Of a DNA stretch of 38,915 nt, positions 32,009 through 38,915 are shown piece after piece (positions within the stretch are counted from its first letter, which is position 1; each line of letters starts with the position of its first letter). The DNA comes from a bacterium. GTDB lineage: Bacteria > Lindowbacteria > 2-12-FULL-62-27. A program made the position numbers and the translations under genes. The stretch lies in NCBI GenBank assembly GCA_016202645.1, contig JACQOF010000009.1, forward strand, positions 1 to 38,915, in the 5' to 3' direction. The notes beneath the pieces were generated by a model. That model was not told where the DNA came from, did no database searches, and was given only the letters and a program-made list of their open reading frames with translations.

Positions 32009-32615
32009 TATCCTGAATCGCCGCGTTGCGCTCGTCGATTACGGCGCGTCGAATCTCCGGAGCGTCGAAAAGGCCCTGGAAACGGCCGGCGCGGCGGTCA
32101 CGCGCGTCACGTCCGGAAAAGATCTGGGCGCGCCGGACGCGATTGTCGTGCCGGGCCAGGGACATTTCGGGCAGGCGATGGAGGGACTGCGAAGCCGCGG
32201 ATTTGAGGACACGCTGAAAAGAAAAGTTTTCGAGGAAAAAGTTCCCTACATCGGCATCTGCATCGGGTACCAGATTCTCTTTGACGAAAGCGAGGAAGCC
32301 CCCGGCGTCCGGGGGCTCGGCTGGTTCTCCGGCAAAGTCGTCCGATTCCGGGGAGACCTCAAGGTCCCTCACATGGGCTGGAATGAAGTCGCCCCGTCGC
32401 GCGAGCACCCTGCGCTTAAGCCGGGATTTTTCTATTTCGTCCACAGCTACTACCCGGAGCCGGACGACAAGAGCCTCATTCTGGCCACGACGGATTACGG
32501 GGCGCCGTTCGCCAGCGCCATCGCAAAAGACCATATCTTCGCCGTGCAATTCCACCCGGAGAAAAGCCAGGCCGCGGGGCAGACACTGCTGGCCGGTGTA
32601 ATAAAAAAATCGTGA
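31962..32615 (+). CDS. hisH: Imidazole glycerol phosphate synthase, glutaminase subunit (start uncertain)
   Basis: Class I glutamine amidotransferase that feeds ammonia to HisF. ALVDYGASNLRSVEKAL is the usual N-terminus, the Cys nucleophile is in YIGICIGYQILF, and the His-Glu pair is in FAVQFHPEKSQ; HMGWNEV is typical of HisH. The family begins about two residues before ALVDYG. No ATG, GTG or TTG is there; the nearest canonical start is TTG 31962, which would add 17 odd residues encoded by the end of hisB. CTG 32013, behind AAAGG at 31994-31998 and just after the hisB stop, would give the normal size of 200 residues. I list the outer limit. hisF and hisA are not in the window. Confidence 0.93.
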   Translation: MTPGTRGSPPPKASFNILNRRVALVDYGASNLRSVEKALETAGAAVTRVTSGKDLGAPDAIVVPGQGHFGQAMEGLRSRGFEDTLKRKVFEEKVPYIGICIGYQILFDESEEAPGVRGLGWFSGKVVRFRGDLKVPHMGWNEVAPSREHPALKPGFFYFVHSYYPEPDDKSLILATTDYGAPFASAIAKDHIFAVQFHPEKSQAAGQTLLAGVIKKS

Positions 32616-32625
32616 CGATTTATGT

Positions 32626-32704
32626 CGTCATTCCCGCGAAAGCGGGAATCCAGTCTGGTTTGCCGATAGGGAATGCCTGGATTCCCGCTTTCGCGGGAAT
32701 GACG
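32626..32704. repeat. Perfect nested palindrome (REP-like), 28 bp arms
   Basis: Bases 32627-32653 and 32677-32703 are exact reverse complements, with one more pair outside and a 23-base loop (32654-32676). Each arm contains its own hairpin, ATTCCCGC-GAAA-GCGGGAAT, with a GNRA tetraloop. The unit GTCATTCCCGCGAAAGCGGG is one I recognise as a widespread dispersed repeat in environmental bacterial genomes. It fills most of the 137-base gap between hisH and ftsY and could stop transcription or stabilise the his mRNA. There is no T-run on the far side. Confidence 0.9.
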
Positions 32705-32752
32705 GGCAGAATGCAACACCTCATATGCCTCAACACTTGTAAAAAAGCATAA

Positions 32753-33646
32753 ATGGACATCAAGGGTTTCTTCCGAAAAGCCCTGGCCAAAACCCAGGCC
32801 GTTATCCGGGAGGCGTTCGGCGAAACAATACCGGAGGCGGTGCTGACCGAACTGGAAGACCGCCTGATTCTGTCGGACGCCGGGCCGCGGACGGCTTCGA
32901 GGATCATCCAAGAAATCCGCGCGCGGAAGCCGCAGTCTCCGGAGGATGTCCGGGCGCATCTGAAAACCTCTTTGCTGGAACTCCTGCCCAAAGACGGCTC
33001 ACCCCGTTTCTGTCCGGCCCCCCCCACCGTCTGGTTTCTTCTCGGCACAAACGGGTCCGGCAAAACCACTACCGCCGCCAAACTCGCCGCGCACTACCGC
33101 CGCGAAAATCTGCGCACGGCCCTCGTGGCCGCCGATACATTCCGCGCCGCCGCCATCGACCAACTGCGGCTCTGGTCCGAACGCGCGGGCGCGGAACTCT
33201 TCGCGATGCAGGAAGGCTCGCACCCCTCGGCGGTCATTTTTGACGCGATGTCGGATAAAAAAATAAAATCCTGCGACCTCATCCTGGTTGACACGGCCGG
33301 ACGGCTTCACACAAAAACCTCGCTGCTGGAGGAACTGGCCAAGATGGCCAAAAGCTGTGAAAAATCCGCGCCGGGAACGCTGGTCGAACGGCTCCTGGTG
33401 CTCGATGGCACCGCCGGACAAAATACGCTGGCGCAGGCCAGGATTTTTCACGAGGCCCTGTCCCTGACGGGTCTCATCGTCACCAAACTCGACGCCTCCT
33501 CCAAAGCCGGCTTTCTCCTCTCGATCGGCTCGGATCTCAAAGATGTCCCGGTCAAATGGGTCGCCATGGGCGAATCCTTGGACGACATCGCGCCCTTTGA
33601 TCCGGCCGCGTTTGTCGAAGGCCTGGTCGGCGAAACACCGGCGTGA
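32753..33646 (+). CDS. ftsY: Signal recognition particle receptor FtsY
   Basis: SRP-family GTPase that docks ribosomes carrying membrane proteins at the inner membrane. The 297-residue protein is the short form without an acidic A domain. Residues 1-80 form the helical N domain ([15 protein letters not shown]). The G domain has [15 protein letters not shown] from about residue 98, [19 protein letters not shown] and TKLD, and it ends normally. ATG 32753 has no clear ribosome-binding site. The ribD start overlaps its stop (GTGA), an unusual neighbour for ftsY. Confidence 0.95.
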   Translation: MDIKGFFRKALAKTQAVIREAFGETIPEAVLTELEDRLILSDAGPRTASRIIQEIRARKPQSPEDVRAHLKTSLLELLPKDGSPRFCPAPPTVWFLLGTNGSGKTTTAAKLAAHYRRENLRTALVAADTFRAAAIDQLRLWSERAGAELFAMQEGSHPSAVIFDAMSDKKIKSCDLILVDTAGRLHTKTSLLEELAKMAKSCEKSAPGTLVERLLVLDGTAGQNTLAQARIFHEALSLTGLIVTKLDASSKAGFLLSIGSDLKDVPVKWVAMGESLDDIAPFDPAAFVEGLVGETPA

Positions 33647-34674
33647 ACAACCGGCGCTGGATGCAGGAGGCCCTGGCGGAAGCGCGCAAGGGTCTCGGGT
33701 CGACGTCGCCCAACCCGGCGGTCGGCGCGGTCATCGTGCGCGGCGGGAAAATCATCGCGCGCGGACATCACCGGTATTTCGGCGGACCGCACGCCGAGGT
33801 CGAGGCATTGAGCCGGCTCTCCCGGAAGGACGCCGCCCGCCGTCGTGATCTGACCCTCGTCGTCACGCTGGAACCCTGCAACCATTACGGTAAAACTCCG
33901 CCATGCACGGAAGCGATCCTTAGGACCGGCATCCGCCGCGTCATCGTCGGGATGCTGGATCCGCACAAGATCGTCGCGGGTCAGGGCGTCCAGCGCCTGC
34001 GCCGCGCGGGCGTGCATGTCACCGTCATGGACAGCCCGGACGTCTTGGACTTCTATCGGCCCTATACGACCTATCAAACTAATCATCAACAGCACCGCCC
34101 CTATGTCACGCTCAAACTGGCCCTGAGCGCCGACGGCAAAATCGCGCGCCGCGGCGTCAAATGGATCACAGGCCCGGCCGCCCGCCGGGAAGTTCAACGG
34201 ATCCGATCTCAGGTGGACGGCATCCTGATCGGCCGGCGCACCGCCGTTCTCGATAACCCCAGACTGACGGTCCGTGGACCGCTATCCAAAAATCGCACGA
34301 AATTGCCCACAAGAATTATCCTGACCCGAACGGCCAAACTGCCGCCCGGCCTCCGCCTTCTCAGGGACGGCCTGGCCCCAACCCTGATCGTCTCGCCCAA
34401 ACCCTCGCTTCAAGCCCTTCTCGCGAATCTGGCAAAAAAAGGATTCGTCCATCTGCTGATCGAAGGCGGCTCAATAACCGCCAACGCCTTCCTCGAACAA
34501 AACCTGGTCGATGAAATCCACCTCTTCATCTCCCCAAAAATCCTCGGCCCGGCCGCCCTCCCGGCGTTCACGCCGCACCAGCACATACGTCCCTATAACG
34601 TCCACTGGATCCTCAGAAACGCCGGGCCCATCGGTCAAGATATCCGCCTCACGTTCCAAAAAATAAACTCATAA
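33643..34674 (+). CDS. ribD: Bifunctional riboflavin deaminase/reductase
   Basis: Performs deamination and side-chain reduction of the pyrimidine intermediate in riboflavin synthesis. The N-terminal deaminase domain (about 1-145) has the zinc site HAE in GGPHAEVEAL and PCNHYGKTPPC. The C-terminal reductase domain (about 150-343) begins RPYVTLKLALSADGKIA and has LIGRRTAVLDNP and LLIEGGSITANAFL, normal for the family. The 343-residue length is slightly below the usual 360. The GTG start at 33643 overlaps the ftsY stop. It begins the rib operon. Confidence 0.95.
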   Translation: MNNRRWMQEALAEARKGLGSTSPNPAVGAVIVRGGKIIARGHHRYFGGPHAEVEALSRLSRKDAARRRDLTLVVTLEPCNHYGKTPPCTEAILRTGIRRVIVGMLDPHKIVAGQGVQRLRRAGVHVTVMDSPDVLDFYRPYTTYQTNHQQHRPYVTLKLALSADGKIARRGVKWITGPAARREVQRIRSQVDGILIGRRTAVLDNPRLTVRGPLSKNRTKLPTRIILTRTAKLPPGLRLLRDGLAPTLIVSPKPSLQALLANLAKKGFVHLLIEGGSITANAFLEQNLVDEIHLFISPKILGPAALPAFTPHQHIRPYNVHWILRNAGPIGQDIRLTFQKINS

Positions 34675-34721
34675 ACGTAGGGAGTCTTTTCATCAGTCGT
34701 TTGTTTTGATATAGAAGCCGC

Positions 34722-35345
34722 ATGTTCAGCGGCATAGTTCGGGCTCAAGGGCGCATTCAATCGATCGACGTTCGGCAGGGGCGGGTCCGGATTTGGGCGC
34801 CGGTGGTAGCGCGGCAGGTCAAACTTGGGGATTCAGTTTCCGTCGATGGCATCTGTTTGACGGTAACCCGTAAGTTATTGGATGGGTTTGGGTTGGATGT
34901 TACGCCCGAGACTATTCGACGGACGCATCTTAAGTGGGTTCGGCCTGGGTGGCTGGTCAATTTGGAGCTATCGCTTCGGGTCGGGGACGCCCTGCACGGG
35001 CATCTGGTCCTCGGGCATGTCGATGGGGTCGGGGTTGTACGGTCTCTGGCATGGCCAGAAAAAAAACACGCCCCATACAAAAATTTTTACTCCAAAGGCG
35101 CAGTACTACAACTATATGTACCTGAAAAGATTGCACCATATCTTGCGGAAAAGGGATCGGTTTCCATCAATGGCGTGAGCTTGACGATCGCATTCCAGCG
35201 TGGCAAACTGGTGGGCATTGCTCTGATCCCAGAGACGCTTCGGCGAACGAATCTCCGGTTCCTTCGGGCCGGATCCCGCGTGAATGTCGAAGTCGATGTC
35301 CTGGCCAGATACATACGAACCGGTTACAGAAAAAGGAAGGGATGA
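34722..35345 (+). CDS. ribE: Riboflavin synthase, alpha subunit
   Basis: Final dismutation of two lumazine molecules to riboflavin. The 207-residue protein has two lumazine-binding repeats. The first opens [12 protein letters not shown] and has DGICLTVT; the second has [22 protein letters not shown] and [10 protein letters not shown] at its end. A short insert [14 protein letters not shown] lies between the parts of repeat two. Codon use looks more AT-tolerant than in ribD and ribBA. It follows ribD by 47 bases, a gap with no clear FMN riboswitch. ribBA begins just after its stop. Confidence 0.94.
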   Translation: MFSGIVRAQGRIQSIDVRQGRVRIWAPVVARQVKLGDSVSVDGICLTVTRKLLDGFGLDVTPETIRRTHLKWVRPGWLVNLELSLRVGDALHGHLVLGHVDGVGVVRSLAWPEKKHAPYKNFYSKGAVLQLYVPEKIAPYLAEKGSVSINGVSLTIAFQRGKLVGIALIPETLRRTNLRFLRAGSRVNVEVDVLARYIRTGYRKRKG

Positions 35346-35349
35346 TGGG

Positions 35350-36600
35350 GTGACGGAAAAGAACACGTGTTCCACCATCGAGGAAGCGATCGCGGACATA
35401 CGCGCGGGCCTCATGGTGATCGTGGTTGACGACGAAGAGCGCGAAAACGAGGGCGACCTCGTGATGGCGGCCGACAAGGTCACGCCTGAAGCCGTGGCAT
35501 TCATGGCGACCTACGGCCGGGGCTTGATCTGCGCCCCGATCCAAGCCAAGCGCTGTCACCAGCTCGGCTTGGATCTTCTTCCCGAAAGTCCCGAACCCGG
35601 CCGGCACCGCACGGCATTCACGATCTCGGTCGACGCCAAATCCGGCACGACGACCGGAATTTCAGCGTTCGACCGTGCCGAGACGATTCGACGCCTGGCC
35701 GACATTTCCTCCAGCGAATCCGATTTCATCCGGCCGGGCCATGTTTTTCCGTTGAGCGCCCAGCCCGGCGGGGTCCTGAAGCGCGCCGGCCACACCGAAG
35801 CCGCCGTCGACTTGGCGACGCTTGCGGGCGCCTCGCCCTGCGGCGTCATCTGCGAAATCATGAAAGACGACGGCACGATGGCCCGGATGCCGGACCTCGC
35901 TCTCTTCGCCAAAAAACATGACCTGCGCATCATCACCATCCGCGACCTTATCGCCTTCCGCGCCCGCACCGAGAAACTGGTGCACCGGGTTGCCGAAGCC
36001 GATTTTCCGTCGGTCCATGGGCAGTTTGCGCTCAAGCTCTACCGGGACGACATCGAGGGCAAGGAGCACGTCGCGATCGTGAAAGGCGACGTCAGCGGCA
36101 AGGATCGGGTCCTGGTCCGGGTCCACTCCGAGTGTCTCACCGGGGATGTCTTCGGTTCCGCCCGCTGTGATTGCGGCGCCCAGCTGGCGACGGCCCTCGA
36201 TGCCATCGAAGCCGCCGGCGCCGGCGTCGTTCTCTACATTCGCCAGGAGGGCCGTGGAATTGGACTTGCCAACAAGATCAAGGCTTACGCTCTCCAGGAC
36301 CAGGGATTCGACACGGTGGAGGCCAACCGGAAGCTGGGATTCGCGCCGGACCTCCGGGACTACGGCGTCGGCGCGCAAATTCTGGCCGACCTCGGTCTTT
36401 CGACCATCCGTCTCCTCACCAACAATCCCAAAAAAATCGTCGGCCTGAACGGATACGGTCTTGAGATCGTCGAGCAGGTCCCGATTTCGGTCCGGCCGAC
36501 GGCGGCCAATCTGGAATATTTGAAAACCAAAAAGGAAAAACTCGGCCACCTCATCCAGTTGGATTCATTTCAAGCTCACAAGGAGGATACGATTCAATGA
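35350..36600 (+). CDS. ribBA: Bifunctional DHBP synthase / GTP cyclohydrolase II
   Basis: Supplies both precursors of riboflavin. Residues 1 to about 205 are 3,4-dihydroxy-2-butanone-4-phosphate synthase, with [23 protein letters not shown] and HTEAAVDLA. Residues from about 210 to the end are GTP cyclohydrolase II, with [20 protein letters not shown] supplying the zinc cysteines, [18 protein letters not shown] and DTVEAN. Both active sites look complete, 416 residues in all. The frame is open into ribE. GTG 35350 is chosen because AAGGAAGGG precedes it and homology starts there. The stop overlaps the ribH start (ATGA). Confidence 0.95.
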   Translation: MTEKNTCSTIEEAIADIRAGLMVIVVDDEERENEGDLVMAADKVTPEAVAFMATYGRGLICAPIQAKRCHQLGLDLLPESPEPGRHRTAFTISVDAKSGTTTGISAFDRAETIRRLADISSSESDFIRPGHVFPLSAQPGGVLKRAGHTEAAVDLATLAGASPCGVICEIMKDDGTMARMPDLALFAKKHDLRIITIRDLIAFRARTEKLVHRVAEADFPSVHGQFALKLYRDDIEGKEHVAIVKGDVSGKDRVLVRVHSECLTGDVFGSARCDCGAQLATALDAIEAAGAGVVLYIRQEGRGIGLANKIKAYALQDQGFDTVEANRKLGFAPDLRDYGVGAQILADLGLSTIRLLTNNPKKIVGLNGYGLEIVEQVPISVRPTAANLEYLKTKKEKLGHLIQLDSFQAHKEDTIQ

Positions 36601-37229
36601 CAAGAAAAGTTGTGAAGAAAGAACAGGGCGGTGGGAAAGCCGCGGCGCCAAAGAAGGCGGCGGCCGCAGTGAAAGCCAAACCGGAGGCCGCCAAGCCTGT
36701 TGTCGCGGCGAAACCGCCCCTCAAGCGGCCGTCACCGGCGACCGCCCCCCGGTCTCCAACGGAAATCTGGGGGACGAAGGTCGCCATGGTAGTTTCGGAA
36801 TTCAACAAGGAATTCACCGACAAACTGTCGGAAGCGGCCATCGACGTGTTCCAGAAGGCCGGCGCGCAGTTCGAGCGCTATGACGTGCCCGGCGCGTTTG
36901 AAATCGCCGGCGTCCTGACGCGTCTTGGCCGGAGCCGCAGATACGACGGACTGATCGCGATCGGCTGCGTCATCCGCGGCGAAACCACGCATTTTGATCT
37001 GGTGGTCGACCAGGTCCGTGAGGGTGTCGGCCGGCTGGCCTCCGCCGGCGACGTCGCGGTCACGTTCGGGGTCCTCGCGGCCGATGACCGCAAGCAGGCG
37101 GCGGATCGCACCGGCGGCAAGTACGGGAACGTGGGCAGGGAGGCCGCGGAAGCATTGCTCAAGCTGATTCCTCTGTACCGGCGCACCGCTCATCCCGCGC
37201 TGGTGCAAACCCCGGCGACGGCGGCCTGA
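36597..37229 (+). CDS. ribH: Lumazine synthase with long Ala/Lys/Pro-rich N-terminal extension
   Basis: Condenses the two riboflavin precursors to lumazine, normally as a 60-subunit or pentameric shell. The catalytic core begins at about residue 58 ([12 protein letters not shown]) and has [21 protein letters not shown] with the catalytic His, [14 protein letters not shown] and [11 protein letters not shown]. These match the family well. Residues 1-57 are an extra low-complexity stretch rich in Ala, Lys and Pro ([20 protein letters not shown]), very basic and probably disordered. It could bind nucleic acid or other polyanions, or just be a linker. The ATG overlaps the ribBA stop, so the extension is not an annotation artefact unless a later start is used; Met86 (AMVV) is too far in. 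Confidence 0.94.
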   Translation: MTRKVVKKEQGGGKAAAPKKAAAAVKAKPEAAKPVVAAKPPLKRPSPATAPRSPTEIWGTKVAMVVSEFNKEFTDKLSEAAIDVFQKAGAQFERYDVPGAFEIAGVLTRLGRSRRYDGLIAIGCVIRGETTHFDLVVDQVREGVGRLASAGDVAVTFGVLAADDRKQAADRTGGKYGNVGREAAEALLKLIPLYRRTAHPALVQTPATAA

Positions 37230-37672
37230 GTCCTCAAACAAGCGGCGGCGGGGCGCAATCTCGCCGGCACCAGGCCCGGGCTCTGGCGGTTCAGGCGCTC
37301 TATGCGGCGAGTCTTAAGGCCGATTTAAAATCTGTGCAGGCGATGGAGGAGTTGACCGAAAGCGAGCCGGTCGACTCGGAAGTCGAATCTTACGCCCGCG
37401 ATCTGCTCAAAGCCGTCGAAGCCTGCGAAAGCGCCGCCGAAACACAGATCCGGGCGGCGCTCTCCTCCTGGACCTTCGAACGGGTCACCCCCGTGGAGCT
37501 GTGCATCCTGAGGGTCGGCCTGGCGGAACTCGAGGGCGGCTTGGGCGTCCCGCCGATCGTGGCGATCGACGAGGCGATCCGGCTGGCGAAGGAATTCGGC
37601 ACAAAAAACTCGGAGAAATTCATCAATGGCGTTCTGGACGCGATTTTTAAAAAGAAAAAGCCCGCTCCTTGA
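37226..37672 (+). CDS. nusB: Transcription antitermination protein NusB (probable CTG start)
   Basis: RNA-binding antitermination factor that works with NusE on rRNA boxA. The helical protein shows RALAVQALYA in helix 1, ARDLLKAVEA, RVTPVELCILRVGLAEL and the characteristic PPIVAIDEAIRLAKEFG and KFINGVLD. The only canonical start in this open frame is GTG 37334, which would cut off the conserved RALAVQALYA helix encoded from about 37277. No ATG, GTG or TTG occurs in frame upstream. CTG 37226 overlaps the ribH stop exactly as an ATGA overlap would and gives a normal 148 residues. The coordinates use that start. The end overlaps the TPR gene by 47 bases. Confidence 0.88.
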   Translation: MSPQTSGGGAQSRRHQARALAVQALYAASLKADLKSVQAMEELTESEPVDSEVESYARDLLKAVEACESAAETQIRAALSSWTFERVTPVELCILRVGLAELEGGLGVPPIVAIDEAIRLAKEFGTKNSEKFINGVLDAIFKKKKPAP

Positions 37673-38915
37673 GGGCCAGCCCGACGACGCCGGCGCCGTC
37701 AAAAAAGCCGCGCGCTGGGTGGTCCGCCAGAAACCCTTCTGGGCCTCCCTCGGCCTTTGCATGGTCATCATCGGCGGCTTCTTCTATTACTACGTCTTCG
37801 TCCGGCCCTACTCGCAGATAGACGAAAAACTCATGGGCATCGGACTCGAACGCCCACCCTCCACCTTCGAAAGGGCGGGCCCCCGCGGCGGGCGGCCGGA
37901 CACGTCGGAGATTCCCGATATCCGCGAAAGTGTTGTGGAGTCCAGGGCCGAAGCGGTTTCCCTCATCCGGCTGGCGGAGGTCCATTATCAGAAGGGATTG
38001 ATCGACCCGGCAAAAGACGCGTTGATCCGCGCCATCAGCCTGACGTCTGACACGAGCCTGCTGTCAACCGCCTACGCCAATCTGTCCAATATTCTCGACG
38101 GTGAGGGCCGCCTCGTTCAGGCCGAACAATTCCTCCAGCGAGCGCTCACATTCGACCGGCGCTTCGTCAAGGGATATCACAACCTTGGCGTCGTCTACGT
38201 GCACATGCACGAGTACGACAAGGCGCTCCTGGCGTTTCAAGTCGCGGTCCGGGAGGAGCCCGATTTCGCCCAGGCGCACGCGGGGATCGGCGAGGTGCAT
38301 TCCATCAAGGGAAATTTCGCCGAATCGATTCGGGCCTACACCGAGGCCCTGCGCCTGCGGGAAGATCCCCAGGTCCGGCTGAATTTGGGACTGGCCTATC
38401 TTCAGAGCGAAAACATCCCCAAGGCGATCGAAGAATTCACCGCGGTCCTGGCCGCCGCCCGGGATCCCTATATGGGATACCTGGCGCATTTCAACCGCGG
38501 ATTTGCCCTGGATTCCAGCCGCCGCTACGAGGAAGCCGTCTCGGATTATCAGGCGGCGCTGGAGAGGGCGCCGAAAGACGTCGACGCCCGGTTTAATCTG
38601 GGCCTGTCCCTGATGGCACTGAAGCGCCAGGCCGAAGCCCTCGCCGCGTTCCGGCGCGTGGTCGAGCTTGACCGGGACAACATGGACGCCTATCTGAACG
38701 CCGTGGCGATGCACTCGGAGCTCGGACAATATCCTGAGGCCTTGGCGCTCTTGCGCCCGGTTCACGACCGGATCCCCCACAACATCCGCGTTAATTATCA
38801 ACTCGGACACCTCTACCACCGGGTGGGGCAACTCGGGGATGCCCACGACTTTTTCAACCAGACCCTCGGACCCAATCCCTACGAGCAACTCACCACCACG
38901 CTCAAAGCCGACGCC
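37626..38915 (+). CDS. Membrane-anchored TPR protein (gene runs off the right edge)
   Basis: The first 430 residues of a larger protein, open to the last base of the window. A basic cytoplasmic N-terminus (FLKRK) is followed by one membrane helix at about 38-59 (FWASLGLCMVIIGGFFYYYV). A linker of about 50 residues comes next, and then at least eight tetratricopeptide repeats from about residue 115, with clear units such as GYHNLGVVYVHMHEYDKALL and DARFNLGLSLMALKRQAEAL. Such proteins are scaffolds for cell-envelope complexes or O-linked glycosylation; no specific role is evident. ATG 37626 has GGAG upstream at suitable distance and overlaps nusB out of frame. It is easy to miss because no stop falls inside the window. 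Confidence 0.85.
   Translation, partial: MAFWTRFLKRKSPLLEGQPDDAGAVKKAARWVVRQKPFWASLGLCMVIIGGFFYYYVFVRPYSQIDEKLMGIGLERPPSTFERAGPRGGRPDTSEIPDIRESVVESRAEAVSLIRLAEVHYQKGLIDPAKDALIRAISLTSDTSLLSTAYANLSNILDGEGRLVQAEQFLQRALTFDRRFVKGYHNLGVVYVHMHEYDKALLAFQVAVREEPDFAQAHAGIGEVHSIKGNFAESIRAYTEALRLREDPQVRLNLGLAYLQSENIPKAIEEFTAVLAAARDPYMGYLAHFNRGFALDSSRRYEEAVSDYQAALERAPKDVDARFNLGLSLMALKRQAEALAAFRRVVELDRDNMDAYLNAVAMHSELGQYPEALALLRPVHDRIPHNIRVNYQLGHLYHRVGQLGDAHDFFNQTLGPNPYEQLTTTLKADA

Noticed and set aside
32626-32704. CRISPR repeat or insertion-sequence end
   Set aside because: The repeat is a single inverted pair with no regular spacers, no cas genes and no transposase ORF. It fits a REP-like palindrome.
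34675-34721. FMN riboswitch before ribE
   Set aside because: The gap is only 47 bases, far too short for the conserved aptamer, and ribD overlaps ftsY, leaving no leader there either.

Overview
The window is 38.9 kb of GC-rich, gene-dense DNA. It looks like chromosome from an uncultured Gram-negative-type bacterium, and nothing in it points to a plasmid or phage. Gene orders such as citrate synthase of the mitochondrial type followed by icd-mdh, and ribD-ribE-ribBA-ribH-nusB, together with a GH57 glucanotransferase near glgA, recall Desulfobacterota, Nitrospirota and NC10-like lineages. No rRNA or ribosomal protein is present to settle the phylum. Genes are packed with ATGA, GTGA or even longer overlaps, and GTG and TTG starts are common. 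At least one gene (nusB) and probably a second (hisH) have no believable ATG, GTG or TTG start.

Region 1 (1-11878, all +) is central carbon and glycogen metabolism. It holds the end of citrate synthase, NADP isocitrate dehydrogenase and malate dehydrogenase. A xylose-isomerase-like TIM-barrel protein, a small membrane protein, a GH57 4-alpha-glucanotransferase, galT and glgA follow. glgA is fused in frame to a winged-helix domain, with a strong internal ribosome-binding site at the junction. A TPR membrane protein, an orphan ABC ATPase and a DEAD-box helicase close the region. A pair of inverted C/G-rich repeats lies between the helicase and the convergent next gene.

Region 2 (12028-25698) is the accessory, least understood part. 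A divergent multi-pass membrane protein (-) faces a + strand run: class III aminotransferase, alpha/alpha-barrel protein A, NodB-type deacetylase, SAM methyltransferase, then a clear sigma70-type promoter, a B12-binding radical SAM enzyme, alpha/alpha-barrel protein B (a diverged paralogue of A), a GT2 glycosyltransferase and an NAD-dependent epimerase. A second B12 radical SAM enzyme (-) converges on the epimerase with overlapping stop codons. The soluble proteins have no signal peptides. The set looks like a cytoplasmic pathway that builds or edits an amino-, deacetylated, possibly methylated glycan or glycolipid. I do not recognise it as any described pathway, and it is the best candidate here for a new system.

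Region 3 (25725-28444) has an EndoIII/MagIII-like DNA glycosylase (-) and a DUF2075-type P-loop helicase-like protein (+) with what may be a degenerate nuclease domain at its N-terminus. Region 4 (28458-32615) is a partial histidine operon, hisG(short)-hisD-hisC-hisB-hisH. A perfect nested palindrome (about 80 bp) follows it. Region 5 (32753-37672) is ftsY, the complete riboflavin set ribD-ribE-ribBA-ribH, and nusB. The window ends inside a membrane-anchored TPR protein. I found no tRNA, rRNA, CRISPR array, insertion sequence or convincing riboswitch.
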